Source of the DNA: Blumeriella jaapii
Taxonomy: Eukaryota > Ascomycota > Leotiomycetes > Helotiales > Drepanopezizaceae
Reading direction: 5' to 3'
Length of the DNA: 64,000 nt
Assembly (NCBI GenBank): GCA_009599575.1
Contig: VWND01000007.1
Span: forward strand, 1,559,501-1,623,500
In this document: piece by piece, positions 11,294-24,080 of the stretch
Layout: the number at the start of each line of letters is the position of its first letter
How positions within the stretch are numbered: position 1 is the stretch's first letter
Made by a program: the position numbers and the translations under genes
The notes under the pieces: model-generated
Told to the model about the DNA's origin: nothing
The model's database searches: none
Seen by the model: only the letters and a program-made list of their open reading frames with translations

Positions 11294-12052
11294 TTAAGCA
11301 TCAGACAATGCTCCCTCTGAAGCTCCCTTCTCTGCCTCTAAAACCGAACTGCAGCTCCCCTCCATGGCAACGTCCTGCGGATATGCACACGCGTTGGCAC
11401 AGCAGATCCAGACACATTCCCACCGCTTCCGAAAGTACGACAGCATCTCTTTCATCCATCCGGCTGGGACCTCCATCTTCTGCCTCGTCAACTTACCCAA
11501 ATGCTCTCTCAGTTGCCCCGCAAACTCCTTTGTCCATCCCTCGACTCCTGCCAATGCGTCCGCCACACCCTCAGTATCGATCATGCTCTCAGTCACTTCA
11601 GCGACCAAGGCAGCCACCAAGTTGACCCAGTCATCAATTGCTTTCTCGATGTCGACCATCATGTGATCATCGTGGAGGTTGTGTGTGATGTAGGTGACTA
11701 GGATGCTGCTGAGGCGATTCTTGAGGATGTAAGATCTTTCGACTTTGCCGAGAAGCTCGTGAGGTGGCACGCTGAAGAACTTCTTGTTGTGGAAGTACTT
11801 TGTGAAATCGTAGTGGTCGCCTCTGCACATGGCGCACTGGAACCTTCTGCTGGGGTTCTCGAGGGAGAATGCAGCGAGTTCATGCACCGGTGGTGAGGCT
11901 GGAGGACCAGTTGCCTGTCGATTGGTTGGGAGTACTGTATATGCCGACTCCGGGACGGCTCTGGGGAATTGTATTGGGGAGCGATCTCCGAACTGGTAGT
12001 TACCGAATAAACTTCCAATAATTGGCAGAGAGTGATGGTGCTGCGTATCCAT
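11294..12052 (-). CDS. Hypothetical protein with one CxxC motif
   Basis: A 252-aa uninterrupted frame from an ATG (MDTQHHHSLPIIGSLFG). The N-terminal third is proline/serine-rich and probably disordered. The middle has FQCAMCRGDHYDFTKYF, a single CxxC that is too little for a zinc-finger call. The C-terminal half looks alpha-helical and acidic (ADALAGVEGWTKEFAGQLREH). A CATAAATA-type box lies about 75 bp upstream of the ATG. I recognise no family. The gene stands alone with long flanks on both sides; it may be a lineage-specific gene. Confidence 0.55.
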   Translation of the reverse strand: MDTQHHHSLPIIGSLFGNYQFGDRSPIQFPRAVPESAYTVLPTNRQATGPPASPPVHELAAFSLENPSRRFQCAMCRGDHYDFTKYFHNKKFFSVPPHELLGKVERSYILKNRLSSILVTYITHNLHDDHMMVDIEKAIDDWVNLVAALVAEVTESMIDTEGVADALAGVEGWTKEFAGQLREHLGKLTRQKMEVPAGWMKEMLSYFRKRWECVWICCANACAYPQDVAMEGSCSSVLEAEKGASEGALSDA

Positions 12053-14570
12053 TTTTGTTGTGTACGTTCTGGTATCTGCTCCTGGAGAGTTTTTCAGTAA
12101 AGAGAAGAGATCAAATGGAGGTGATATTTATGGATCATGGGACTGAGTGAGAATTCTGGATAAGCAGTGAAGCTCAAATGAACAGACAAAGCATTCTTTA
12201 ACGACTGTGAAATTCACTAGTGACCAAATAAACAAAGAACTTCGAGACTAAGATGTAGGAGAAATCAGCACCTAAGATTCTCATATTATCTTCACTCGCC
12301 TTTTCAAGCTATCAATAATGAAGACCTCATTTTTTGCGCAGTGGGGTAAGAGAGGATTGTTTGACATAGTACTAATATGACCTCCTCTCAAGGAGAATGC
12401 CGCTAATTATGGGAGACAACAAGCGATGACCCAGCTTTGTCTCAAAATAGAGATTCATAAGACTACATTCCTCTGAAAAGCCTAAAGTTCAATCTCAATT
12501 GTTTTTCAGTCTTTGTTCCTGTTCATCAAGCTGTAAGGTGAGATACGTATCATCTCGGCACGAGCTGCTATGATACTAAGATACGAAATTTTGAGCAAGC
12601 AATTCAACACAAGGTGAAAAACTGGTACGAGGGAGTGGATACAGCTAGCAAGAAGGCGTTTTTCATCCAATCTGACAAATTATTTCTTGATGATTGGGGA
12701 TGTGAGCTTTTACTCTACCCCCTAAAGTCACAGTACCATCGAGACAGGAGTTGCTATTGGTTGCATAATCCAGACGAGGGCCATCGCTGTTCACCTTTCC
12801 CCCCGACTGTAATTCTCAATTACTTTCTGAGGTTATACTATAAGGTTTACGGACAAGTGCGCTCAAGATTTGGCAAGCCCAAATGTCTTCACACTAAATG
12901 ACTCCTCTGATCGTGAATAAGCTTGAAAGCTTTGGGAATGAAGCTGTATAGAAGGGGATATGCAGATGACTGAAACGGCAGCAGCTCACGAACGGTCTAA
13001 AGCAAGACCTTACAAACGTACAAGTGTGTTGACGTTTTTGTCTAAAGAGGACAAACAGCTTGCTCTGTTTGTCGCCTGGCAGCGTTTTGTCCCTTTTAAA
13101 ACTCATAAAGAATCCCTCCCTCCTCTCATCCAGCTCTTCCGGGTATTTCCTTTTTCACATACAGCTATCTGGAAGATTCGTACGAGAATGCGCACTCTTG
13201 TGATACCAACTTATGGCAATGCTAGTGGGCTTGTCATTGTGCTCCGCGTAGTTGTCTTCTTCTGAGCTACGGTGTTCCGCGCATCGTGGGGCCGGAGAGA
13301 GAAAGTAGACAATGCTTGCTATAAATACTATGGATACCAGTATCCGAGTTGCAATTCACAATCCTGATGCTGTTCATTGCATTATAGAAAGCCAAGCTCT
13401 GCGCCTAGCCTCAGAGATTCTAGGCCATTATGCTAGACCTTTAGTGTGGAACAGCCACTCGCTGTGACATATGGCTGAAAGCTTGATATCAGACATAGAA
13501 GAATACAAATAATAACAAAGTTTTATGGAGATTTACAAATTGGTTTCATATGCTCGTAATCAACGTTTAGTCTTCGCATGCCACACAGGGCAGATCCAGT
13601 TCTGGAGTAACAGGGCATTTGGGGCTGTCATAGAATTAGTCAGCACCTTCCAATCTAGAACGAAATTGAAGCCGCCCATGTCCTCGCTCCTGTTAACGAC
13701 CAGTGCTGACCATCTCTTATTAGAAAACATTAGACTCTATAGCGATATGCCCCGACTTTACCGTCAACTTCGTGCAATCCACTCCTATCGACCCACTATT
13801 ACAATTCAAGACCTCCATTCCAATCGCAGAATTCCTACACATATGCAGAGCTTCCAGAATGGCCGGACTGAAAAGATACCCTCCCGCTCTCAACGTCATA
13901 GACGCAAACGACCGCATTATTGACAGTCAAATCTAAACAGACGCGAACATCGATACTCTTATAGTCACAGCTCCGTCGTCTAAGTTGGATTGTGATGTCT
14001 GGAAATTCCGTACTAGAGAAATCTGTAGGTTTAAAAAGTCCAAGGTCAAAGATCACGCGAAGGCTCCTCCTATTTACATGAGGCAAGCCGGATAGAGTCG
14101 TGCGAAGAGAGCCAATAACGGGAGAGGAGGATTCTTGGGATCATCTGGATAACTGGAGAAGGGCCTTGCATTGGCTGTGTGTCATTTACTACCTACAGTA
14201 CGAGAGTCCTCAATTTAGTGATCAAGCTTGTGGTCTAGTACATCGTGAAAGGAGCGCTGGGGAAAAGCTTCTGCTTCAGTCAATAAATATCTCATCACAA
14301 AAACAGATGATCAAGCAGGCAGGTCTCTTTGAGTATCAATGGTTTTTGGAGTAAAGGCAGGTTGATCATATGTCAAGTGGTTATGTGTGAAGTGACCATT
14401 TTGCTCTTGTTCTCGTCCAAACAACCCAAGCGAGAGGCCAGGGGATAGCGCCAAGCCATCAAGCACGCGGTGAAGCGCGGCAAAATCATCGAGCTCCAAC
14501 AATTCCCCGACGACGCTTGATACCTGCCCAGCTTCCCAGTGCCCTCTACCACCCTTACACGTCTCCCAAA
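12053..14570. other. Gene-poor stretch, no gene recognised
   Basis: About 2.5 kb of moderately AT-rich DNA. Fragments of open frame occur on both strands (for example 13835-14086 minus and 12614-12901 plus), but none has a recognisable domain, good start or splice partner. The right end carries the WBP11 promoter. Confidence 0.45.
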
Positions 14571-15623
14571 ATGCCCAAAGAGAGATCAGTAAACCCGGCG
14601 CAAGCAGCGCGCAAAGCCGAGAAGGCGAAAGCCATCAAAAAAGGTACTCTACGGCCCCTCCCGTCTTCGATGCCTCACACTACGCTGCCCACCACCCGCT
14701 TGTATCGCTTCCCATGCGGATCTCGCCCAGAAATGGCATGCTAACGAACGATCCGTCTCGCAGGCAAAGCCGAGCAGCAATCGCGCCGCAATGAGAAGCT
14801 CGCCAAACGCAACCCGTACCACCTCGAGAAAGAGCTCGCCGAGCTGAAAGCGCTGGAGAAAGCCGGCACGCTCACCGCGCACGAGAAGACGCTCCTGGAA
14901 GCCACGGAGCGGGATCTCAAGGCCGTCAAGAAAGCGCGCGAGGCGCTGGGCGACGCAGCGCCGAAGTTCGGCCCTGCTGCGCGCGGGGATGGCGACGCGA
15001 GGGGGGGCATGAGAGGGGGGAGGGGAGGGGGCAGAGGCGGTGGTGTGTTGGGCAAGAGGAGGAGAGATGACGGGGATAGTAGTGAGGAGAGCGACGTGCC
15101 GGAGGAGGTGAAGAAGATCCCTATGCCGAGGGATACGCCGCCGCCGATACCGAAGGAGTTTCTGGACCGGTGGTATCAGCGGAGACGGGAGCGGATCGCG
15201 GACCGGTATCCGAATTCTGCTGCTGCTGTTGCTTCGGGAGGGGGCGCAGGGAGGGCGGGTACGAGCGCGAATAATGTGCCGCTTGGGGCTAACGAGAGGA
15301 AATTCGGTGGAGGGGGCAGTGGTGAGGGGCAGGGAGTGCCGCCGAGGGTCGTTGAAGAGGCCAAGACGACGTACGAGGCGAAACCCGTCATCAGGGACCT
15401 ACGGAAGGAGGCGACGAGCTTCGTGCCGGCTGCAGTGAGGATGAAGCTGGAGAAGGTTAAGGGGCTTGGAGGGTTGGTGGAGCCCGAGGAGGCGGATGTG
15501 CTTGAGCGGGCGGGGTATCTGGGCAAGAAGGCTTCGATTGATAGTGGGAAGAGAGGCGAGCACTCTGCAGTTCTAACCTCGAGAGGCGTTCAGATGGAGG
15601 AGGTTCATGACGAGGATGGGTAG
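14571..15623 (+). CDS. WBP11-like splicing factor
   Basis: Nuclear protein of the WW-domain-binding protein 11 family, linked to pre-mRNA splicing. Two exons (14571-14643, 14764-15623; 120-bp intron) give 310 aa. The family hallmark is the very start, MPKERSVNPAQAARKAEKAK, running through the intron into GKAEQQSRRNEKLAKRNP and a coiled-coil KELAELKALEKAGTLTAHEK. After about residue 110 there are Gly/Arg-rich repeats (GGRGGGRGGG), an acidic patch (DSSEESDVPEEV) and the short proline motif MPRDTPPPIPKEF, typical of WW-domain ligands. The tail is disordered. The second exon is markedly GC-rich compared with its flanks. Confidence 0.88.
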
Positions 15624-16507
15624 AAATGTAGCTTTACTGCCCTGAAGAGACTTAATACGATACCCAAGATCAGACACCTACCCACCTACACCACCTTGGA
15701 CCGCGAGCGATAATCGAGCAAAACATGATTGTAGAAATGCCTTGTTACTCGAGATCGCTATTTCTTCCTTGGCGATGCTCTTTTCTCACGGAAGCAAGAC
15801 AGAGAGAGCCACGTGTGAACAATGCCAATTACACCAATCCAGAAGAAGCCCGCTGCCTTTCCGGCTTAGATCTGTGCAGTTTCTCGCTCTCGCTACCCTC
15901 TCACGCTTAGAACGAAGACTGGGAGAGGTGAAAGCCATGGCTACAGGCAGGTGGTAAGTTTTGCGTCTGGTCTTTGGAACATACGCACGGCTTAGAGGGG
16001 GGCGCGCTGTCCGTTCCGAAAACCTCGGCTGGAGGAGATCGATCTGGAAGATTGGAGTCCGACGGCTTGCGCGAGACGTCGATGAGTAGAGACCGTCACG
16101 TACAGTACACGAGAGCCATGCTCGTGTGCTCCGGGAGGAATCGGCGGCGGAGGTCGGAAAGCAAGTCACGTGGTCACATCCAAAGTGCACAATGTAATTT
16201 TTATGATGCGATTTTTCAATGGCGATATCTACCATTTCGGGTTTGCTCCTCTCTCTGCTCCCCGGGCATGACAGTGCAAATCCTCAGGAAGAAACTAGAG
16301 AGCGGCCTATCCTCCACCAAAGAGAACCGAGCAGAAACACCAGCAGGCCACTATGGACATTCCCACGCGATCTGGCAAGACATCTCAGAAGAGCTCTGTC
16401 CTCGAAGAAGCGTGTCCCAACCCAAGAGAGGCGCAACGCTCGGCCAGGAGAAAAGTACACACACCAGCAGACCAGGCACAGCAAAGCGTTCGAGCGACCG
16501 CGGCCAC
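15624..16507. other. Convergent intergenic region, no gene recognised
   Basis: About 880 bp between convergent stop codons; no coding or RNA signal recognised. Confidence 0.45.
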
Positions 16508-17880
16508 CTAGTCAGTGATCATCATGGCAGAGCGGCTCATGAGCTGCTCGCCCAAGTTCTTGCGTCCCAGCGCGCTGGCCTTGTAGACCTTGCGCACGAA
16601 CGGGGAAGTGTCCAGCGTGGCGCCGTACTCCTTCTGCCAGAGCCACTCCTCGGGCTGGTCAGCGGGGCCGACGCTCAGCAGCTTGCCGCGGACCTTGGCC
16701 AGCTGGGCGACTTTCGTCAACAGGTCCTGGCGGATGTCGGCGTTGTCGCGGCTCTGCTCGCCGGTGGCGGGGTCGACGACGGGAGGGAGACGGACGGCGA
16801 GGCGCTCGATGCCGGCCAGGGAGGCAGCGGCGAGCTCCTGGGCGACGTCGATGTGAGACGCGCTGTACATCTCGAGGCTGAAGTCCATGGTGAGGGAGCG
16901 GATGTTGTTCATCAGCTTGATCTTGTGGGAGCGGAGGGAGAGGTTCTTGAAGTCCGCGTCCGGGTCGGGATTGCCCCACTGCATGTAGAGGTTCTCGATG
17001 GACAACAAGAAGGCCTTGAGAGGCTTCTTCTGGAACTCCTTCTCATTCTTCAGGTTGACGCTGTAGTTCTTCTCCTTGTAGAGCTCACGGACTTCCTGGC
17101 CGAGAATCTCGTCGCGGGCGAGTGCGAGAACCAAGGGAGGGGCTTGACCGTCGTGACGGAGGGTGAGATTGCCACACATGGGGTAGATCAAGCGGCGGAC
17201 CTCGGATGGGAAATCACGGAAGGCAATGTGCTTGATCTGCTTGGTTTCGGCGTACTTGGCAGCGAGCGCAACCTCGGGGCGTGGGCCTTCGTCTTGGATC
17301 GCAGAGCTGGAGAAGGGAACATCGTTGTCGGTGAGATCGAAGGTGACGAATGGGACGATTGGGGCGTGGAGGTTGGTATGAGCGGCGACTTGGTGTGCGA
17401 CGGTCTTCTCGGCCAAGGCCAACTTGAGGAGATCCTTCTTGCGGAGAATGTAAGACTCCTGCGAGTTGAGTCAGATTTGTTTACATCCTTCCCGAACGTG
17501 AAAAAAACCAAAGTCACAATTGTGGAGAGAGGGGAATTGACCTTTCCGACGAATGCAACGAAGCCGAGACTCTCTGTAAGCAGAAGGGATTCCTCCGGGT
17601 TCTTGACCTTAAACTCATCAACAGCTCGGGTGGTGATCTCGTTGAGGGCGGCTAAGACGGTAGCATGGTCCACAAGCTCAGCAGCTGTGTAGACACGTTG
17701 AAAGTTCTTCTGATTTGGGAGAATATTGAAGCGAGTCAGAGCCGACAGTTGATTCTCGGCCGCATTGACAATGACATGTTCCTTAGGAGGGGTACATGGC
17801 TCAACGCGGAGGGGAGCACCACTGGGCTGGGGGCGTGGGTTCTCAGTAGAGCTCATGGCTGCAAACTGCAAGGCAGACAT
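16508..17880 (-). CDS. Hypothetical protein, 429 aa, two exons
   Basis: Exons 17880-17542 and 17458-16508 (83-bp intron, GTCAAT donor, CAG acceptor) join SLGFVAFVGK to ESYILRKKDLLKLALAEKT in frame. The first ATG (MSALQFAAMSSTEN) is used; a second lies eight codons on. The middle segment IKHIAFRDFPSEVRRLIYPMCG recalls F-box/2EXR starts (F..P.E.R..IY), but it is internal rather than N-terminal and the match is weak. The rest is helical and charged. It is GC-rich with strong third-position bias, so it is certainly coding; a long frame on the opposite strand is its shadow. Function unknown. Confidence 0.75.
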
Positions 17881-19663
17881 GATGTAACTGAAGGTGGGAT
17901 TGTACGGGCAAGGAGTTCAGGAAGCTGGGATTGCTGCGAGTGAGGTTGGTTGTTGATGCCGAATGGCAGTTGTTGATGTGTGGTGGAGAAAGAAGGAGGA
18001 ACAGGAGGCGCGGGGCGGGGAACCATTATGTAGGTCTGTGAACAGGTTCGATTTTGGGGTAGCTACTAGTTATTCGAAGATGTTTGGCAGTGTTCGAAAT
18101 GCATCTGAGAAACAAGTGGAGAGTTTTCCTCTGGAGCAGTGGCTGCTCGCTAAGCGATCGAGGATATCTTATAGATACGAGTATCAGTTTCAGCCATCCT
18201 CCAACATAATTGACTCACAAAGGCTTCTTGGTGAGTTAGTATAAGTGTCAAATATCAACAGAAGCATTGAAGTCTCGTGTCTTTGATACAATGACCGAGA
18301 AAGCTCGAGTTGTGGCAACGCTGAGCGAAGCGACCTGTTTGGTAAACAACATCAAACAACGGAAAGCGAAGTTTTGTCGCCTAAAAACGGTGATGATATT
18401 GATTATAAGACTGATTATCATAACAATTTAACATCAGAGCCGGCAACAGGCCTGCAATAGCCTGTGCACTAATACATCCCGAAGGGCACACGAGACGTTG
18501 CTAAGGCGAATAAAGTACATGAACGACAACCTGAAGATATTTCTAGCGTTTGCAAGCACATAGCTGTATGAAAGCCTACTTTCCTCAGAGTGCGATGGGC
18601 TTCATAGCAGAAGCAGTGTATGATATCAACAACAGCTACCCAAAAGCAGAGCGTGAGAAGGCTCCAGGAGGCTCGAACAGCATCATCAAAAGTCTCCTCG
18701 ACAAGTCTTGACATCTTGTAGCCTAAAGATTCACATGAGAAAAAAAAGTTTGCAGCAATTAGGAAGCGAATCTCGCGTCGAATCTCCAACTTTGGAAAAA
18801 AAAAAAAGATTCCAATGAAGGAAATCTCCAAAGGCATGCAACAGAATCCGCAGCAAACGCTAAATTCACGTGCACCAAAACAAATAGCGCGAGAGCAGGC
18901 ATTAGAAAAGGAAATTCCTGAAAACTTTCATATTTGTTGCTGAAAATGACTGCCTGCCTGGGGTTGCCATTCAACCCAATAGCATAAAGCCCGGTCTCTA
19001 TACAATTCATCTAGCGCACCAGAGACCACAAGTCGTCACCGTCGTCGCAATCCCCCCACTCAAGTTGTCCCCCTCGCCATCCTCTCAATTGCTGGATACA
19101 CAGCGTCGATGGTCACCTCCCCAGCCAGTGATGCCTGTCTGTTATTTCGTATATTAAAGAGCTCGCCCCATCGGCGAAGGAGGGTTGTCGAACACTCAGA
19201 AAGCCTCGATCGATCATGTTGCGTTCGGAGGCGGAAAGCAAATATTATATGAACATCAAAGACGCCGGTCCTCGATGCAGTATTACCGAAAATAGAAAAC
19301 GAGAATGTGTGCGTGGAGCCGTAGTATTCGTATGTACGTCGTCGCCCCGAGTGGACCGCAGACAATTATGCGTGCCACCCAAGGCCCGATTTCTTAGTCT
19401 CGGTTCCGTCATCATGCCTAGAGGATTGATTGTTCCCACAGATGCTGTGTTGTTTTTCGTCCCCAGCAGCGTCTGTCGAAGCGAAATAAATAAGTTTGTA
19501 TGCAAGCTGAGGACGATGGGGCCGTGATCCGAGAAAGGGACCCTCATTACGGGCAAAATTAGGTGTGAATCGGAGGCTTGATGTCCACAAGCAGCTCCAG
19601 ATGAAAGTTATGCCATCCTCTGAACATAGCCAATATCGAAAAGCCCGTTTTGAACTCCATGTG
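17881..19663. other. Intergenic region, no gene recognised
   Basis: About 1.8 kb with a 12-base A run near 18795 and only short, unconvincing frames. Confidence 0.45.
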
Positions 19664-22111
19664 CTACCTGACGCCCATCGGTGGTTGTGGTCCTAGACTA
19701 CTCTGGCTACTGTGCGCAGAGGGCTCCGAGTCGATGTTTGCACTATCACCACTCCCCGCGCTAGCGCTTGCAGAACCCGTCAGACTTCGAACTTGTACGG
19801 TACCTTTCGGTGGATGAAGGGCGCTCACCCCAGCAAATTGCTCAACCTGTTGCGGCGCCACTGCATTGCCGTGTCCTGGCGGGTGGCGCGGCACTGGCTG
19901 TCTCATGCCCCCTGGGGGAGAAGGTCTTCCGTTCATGTGAGGTCCGGGCCCCAGGTGGCCATTTGGCGGTGATGGCCGACCACCTCGTCCAACCTGCGGG
20001 CTATATGGAACTCCGGGCGACTGACTGGCTCTCCGGGGATAAGGGCCGTTTTGACCGTTGGGCCCCTGCGGACCTCCGTATTGCAACTCGTCCAGTCGGG
20101 CAGCTGTCAGCGAGTTGGTCCTCGATTCCATGCCCATCTGCACTCGATCGACATTGCCGTAACGATTGGAAGAATACCCCATGAGGGGATCATCCATCAA
20201 GTTATCGTGCAGGCCAGGCACCTGGCTCATTATCCGAGCACTGGATCGATTTCTGGGGACATTGGGTCGCATGAACCCGCCGCCGCCTCTGCTTGATCGT
20301 GGCCCGTCATTGACCCCAAACTCGGGATTCTTGCGGATTTGAAGCTGGCTTGGAGTGGCCTTTCTGTTACGTCGAGATGTAACACTCATCATGTCGAAGT
20401 TATCGGGGTCAATCAGAGGGGCGGCGGGCGCGTCTGCAGGGTCAAAACCGTCGTCTTCGTCATCCTCATCGAATCCACCATTCCGGACCGACGGTGTAGC
20501 TGCCCCCCTGCGATAGGGAGGACCTCGACCGCCACCGCCGTTTCTCATTCGCATTTCTTGTTCACGTATCGCAAGCTCGCGTTGACGTAAGATCAGTTCT
20601 CGTTCCCGCAGGGCGATATCGGGATTGTCTCCCCCGTAATTCGATTCGCCTGACTCGGGTATGTCATCGTACAAGACCAAGTGGCTGAATTCTTCGAGGT
20701 CGTTGCCCTCCATGGATCCACGTCGAGACTGGGTTCTCGGCGGGTACCCAGTCCCTTGCATTGGGCGCCCATAACCATTTTGCGGACCTCCGGGACCCCT
20801 ACGCATCATGCCAGGGGGTGGGCCATTCATGGACGGCCCTCTACCTCTACCTCTAGGAGCACCATTTCCGTTCATCGCACCATTCCCCGTAGACCGAGGA
20901 GGGGGCACGGAAGATACCCTAACCGGTGGTTTGGTTGACGCGGGCGATACCATAGGGGCGTCCTTTCTTTGTTGGTTCGTGATGTTGAGATTGTGTAGAA
21001 TGGTGTAAATCGTCTCGATTCTAGGAACTCGAACACCAGCTTCCTGAGCGAGCTTGATTGGCGACCCGAGGTATGTCTCGACTTCCATTGGCCTCTTGGC
21101 CATGAAATCCTGGTACATGATACTGTTTGCCTCGGTAGGACGAGCCATCTCTTCCAAAGTCTTCGTCTTGAACTCTGCCGGGAAAGTGCAATTCTGGGCC
21201 TGAGCGATAGTGAGAAGCTCGTCAAACAACTCGGAAACTAGAGCTTTCACGCCGATTTTCTCGAGAAGAGCGGCATGCGATGGGGTCTCGAATATGACAC
21301 TCAAGGGATGAAACGCAATCGGCCTGAGGAGAAGTTAGGTGGTTCTCCAAGCAAATGAGGTTACTTGGGCAATGCTTACCCGATCATCCGCTCATACTGT
21401 TGTTGTCGGATGTTGGGAGAAACATGGCAATCGACCTGGCCACTGCTCAAAGTCATAGCCAAAGCATCTGCCATGTCCCCTTGTATTCCCTTTGGCATCG
21501 ACGAATTCTTGTTGGCAGGCCCCACCCATACTTCTGTGGATCCTTTGTGCTCAAATTCGCTGGCTCCTAGTTGTAAGATTTCGGCGCCTGAGACGAGTGA
21601 CAGGACCACATTGCTCGGAAATCTTGCTTCCAATTGCGCCTCCACTCCCAACGTGTGCGTGGTGTTGACGAGGATACATGTGTGTTGAGGGGTAACGACT
21701 GATTCGATGACGGACGCTAGGTCGTACACATCTGGGAGAGCTTTGACACAGAGGAGGACATAGTCAAAGGCGCCATCTCTGGTGGTGGCTGCTTCTTCTG
21801 GCGCTCGCACGACTGAGGGGTCACAGGTCAGCATTCATCCACGTCGTTGTGTATTGTTTCGATGTATCATACATACCCTTACGGGGCTTGAATCGTTCGT
21901 TGCCAAAAGATGTCGATCTGCCAACATCAGTCATTTGCCCCTTTGCTTCGAGGTCCCGGGACAGCTAGACGTACTTGAAAGAAATGCCATATTGATGAAC
22001 CGCGTCAAAACCACTCTTCCACACCAGAGTTACGTCGCAAGCATTCGTGGCTTGGAGTCGCCACGAGAGAAAGGCCGATACTGCATTGCCACCCACTATA
22101 CCCACTCTCAT
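19664..22111 (-). CDS. Mug72-like ketopantoate reductase family (ApbA/PanE) protein with disordered tail
   Basis: Four exons on the minus strand (22111-21975, 21917-21877, 21812-21380, 21323-19664) give 756 aa. The start MRVGIVGGNAVSAFLSWRL is a Rossmann NAD(P)-binding turn. It is followed by DYVLLCVKALPDV and CILVNTTHTLGVE, the pattern of the ApbA N-terminal domain. The ApbA C-terminal helical domain appears as ANSIMYQDFMAKRPMEVETY then LGSPIKLAQEAGVRVPRIETIYTIL. From about residue 340 to the end (around 400 residues) the chain is Gly/Pro/Arg/Asn-rich and disordered, ending SSLGPQPPMGVR. The same architecture is known for S. pombe Mug72-type proteins. Whether it still reduces a 2-oxo substrate is unknown. 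Confidence 0.85.
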
Positions 22112-22573
22112 TAGTTCTGATCCTATGTTGAGGGTGCACACATCGGCCGAGACGACAGAAAGAGAGAGCGTAACGCGAAGTTGCTATTGCAGCTACTTCT
22201 CGAGGAGGGAAAGGGGGATTCGACATCCCGATCACCAGAGGGGGGGGGGGGGAGGGCGGGTTAGACCAACCTGACAGGATCCGCAGCCGGGGAGTCGTTG
22301 GAGCCATCTCGACGGAATACTTTTCTTCGAACCGCGTCGGTGTGATGGCGCTATGCCGCGGTGTGAAGAGTCAGTACTGGCCAAGTCGCCTCCAATGCGC
22401 TGCCAGGTAGGGTGTGGTGGAAGAGTTGTTGGGGCTCTTGTGTCGATGGCGTCGGGCGGGAGAAAGCAGCAGGCAGAGATGCTAAGGAGCGACAGAGGCG
22501 CGGGTGGAGGAGGAGCGTCGGTCGTCCTGTGAGGTAAAGAGCGTGTTGGAGGGCTTTTTTCTTTGGGGTTGGG

Positions 22574-22575
<2 letters not shown>

Positions 22576-22606
<31 letters not shown>
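22576..22606 (+). repeat. Poly(G) tract, 31 bases
   Basis: Uninterrupted run of G, preceded by GGGGTTGGGTT. A shorter run of about 12 G lies at 22240-22251. Length may be affected by sequencing slippage. Confidence 0.9.
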
Positions 22607-22799
22607 CTGAGGAAATCTGGCGCACGAGCACAAGGTTGTCGTCGGTCTGCGGAAGGGGAGCAGGGTGGACACCAGGGGACGAGCAAGAGTGAGTGCCTCG
22701 ATGCAAGCAAGTGCTGTACTGTCGTGGTGGACGGCCGGACTCTCGACCTGCAGCATGGGCCGGCAGAAGATGAGTTTTTGGCAGCAGCGGCAGCAGCGT

Positions 22800-24080
22800 G
22801 CGCTGTGCTGTGCTGTGCTGGACTGGACTGGACTGGACTGTAGATAGATACCGTACCGTACCGTACCGTAGGTTAGGTCGACGGAGATGAAGGCGGCGCG
22901 GAGGCTGGTGAGGACGTCCAACAAGCCAAGGCCTCTCTCGAGTCGAGGCGAAGATGTACAACACGGTACTGTCTGTCTGTACTGTACTGGAGGCAAATCG
23001 AAGACCGAGACCGCGACGGAGATCGAGCGAGAGAGAGGGGGAAGAAGAGGGAGAGAGCAGCAAGGGCTGTGGTGTTTTTTTTTGGGGCTCGTCGGGCGTG
23101 GCCTGGAATGCCCCCTTTCCCATGTAATGAAATCTACAGTAGCCCCCGCAGGACGCGCCTTACTCGATGCGGCCACGGCCAAGTCTGTAATTTCAGCATT
23201 CGTGCCTTGACTCTCTCCCTGGAAGGATCTTCTGCCGTCAACAGCTACAGACAACAGACAGTACAGTACAGTACAGACAGTATAGACAGTACAGACAGCA
23301 TTTCCTGTATGGTACAGTACTGCAGTACATGCTTATGGTATTGTAGGCATACCTCCTCTGTACGGTAGGGACTGTGCACGATGTACAGGACAGGACGGGC
23401 GTTGCGATTGCGCTGCTCTCTCTCGAGATCAACCTTGGCTTCACGACCCTCCTATCAGACCGCGGCCGCGCGGCAAGGATGGAAATCTGCGAGTGGGCAC
23501 CGAGGATATCAGCCCCAGACGCTTCGCTCTTGTGCTACTGTACTGTGTACTGTATGTACTGTACTGCACTTTCGTACTTTCGTACACGACTGGAGTACTC
23601 CGTGCAGCACGTTCCGAGTACGATGTACAAGCCTTCTGATCCTGTATGTATGGACTGTACAGTACTTACAGTACAGCACCGTACTGTATCTAGGAACGCT
23701 CGCCGGCCTCGTCTGCCTCTTCCCGGGCCCCGGCGTTCAGGACGTTTCGGAAACAACATTTCCTGCTCCGATGTAGATATATGCAGTACTACTGTATTCT
23801 GTACGGTACATGCTCACCAAGATACGCGAATCCGAAACTCTCGTCTGAACTCACGTACTGATGTGCGTCTTTCGTGGTACAGTACAGTACTGTACAGTAC
23901 TGTACACAGTACAGTAGCTACTTTACTCCATCAACAAACAACAGTGCATCGTAGACTTGGGCCGTAACCTTGGAGCACAGACAAAATCTTGGCTGCGGAT
24001 CTAGATTCGGGGCACGTCCTGCAAATACTACCTTACCGTACTAGATGGACTGTATGTACTATGTCCTGTACTGTACTGTA
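22800..24080. repeat. Cluster of GTAC-type microsatellites
   Basis: (GACTG)4 and (CCGTA)4 tracts at about 22820-22870, then repeated arrays built from ACTGTACTGTAC / GTACAGTAC at about 22975, 23260-23340, 23535-23580, 23655-23690, 23876-23915 and 24045-24085. Because GTAC and its extensions are palindromic, many of these can fold back. Further single clusters occur at 24918, 25962 and 26664. Confidence 0.85.

Noticed and set aside
13835..14086. Coding-like minus-strand frame (RVIFDLGLFKPTDFSSTEFP)
   Set aside because: Too short, no domain, no consistent exons around it; could be a relic but cannot be supported.
15974..17692. 572-codon open frame on the plus strand
   Set aside because: It is the antisense shadow of the GC-rich 429-aa gene on the minus strand, has no domain, and crosses that gene's intron without logic.
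18000..18070. GGTTCGATTTT as a tRNA B box
   Set aside because: No A box, acceptor stem or anticodon arm can be built around it.
22232..23254. Long proline-rich frames (minus strand)
   Set aside because: They translate poly-G/C and microsatellite DNA; the composition explains the open frame and no start, splice or domain supports them.
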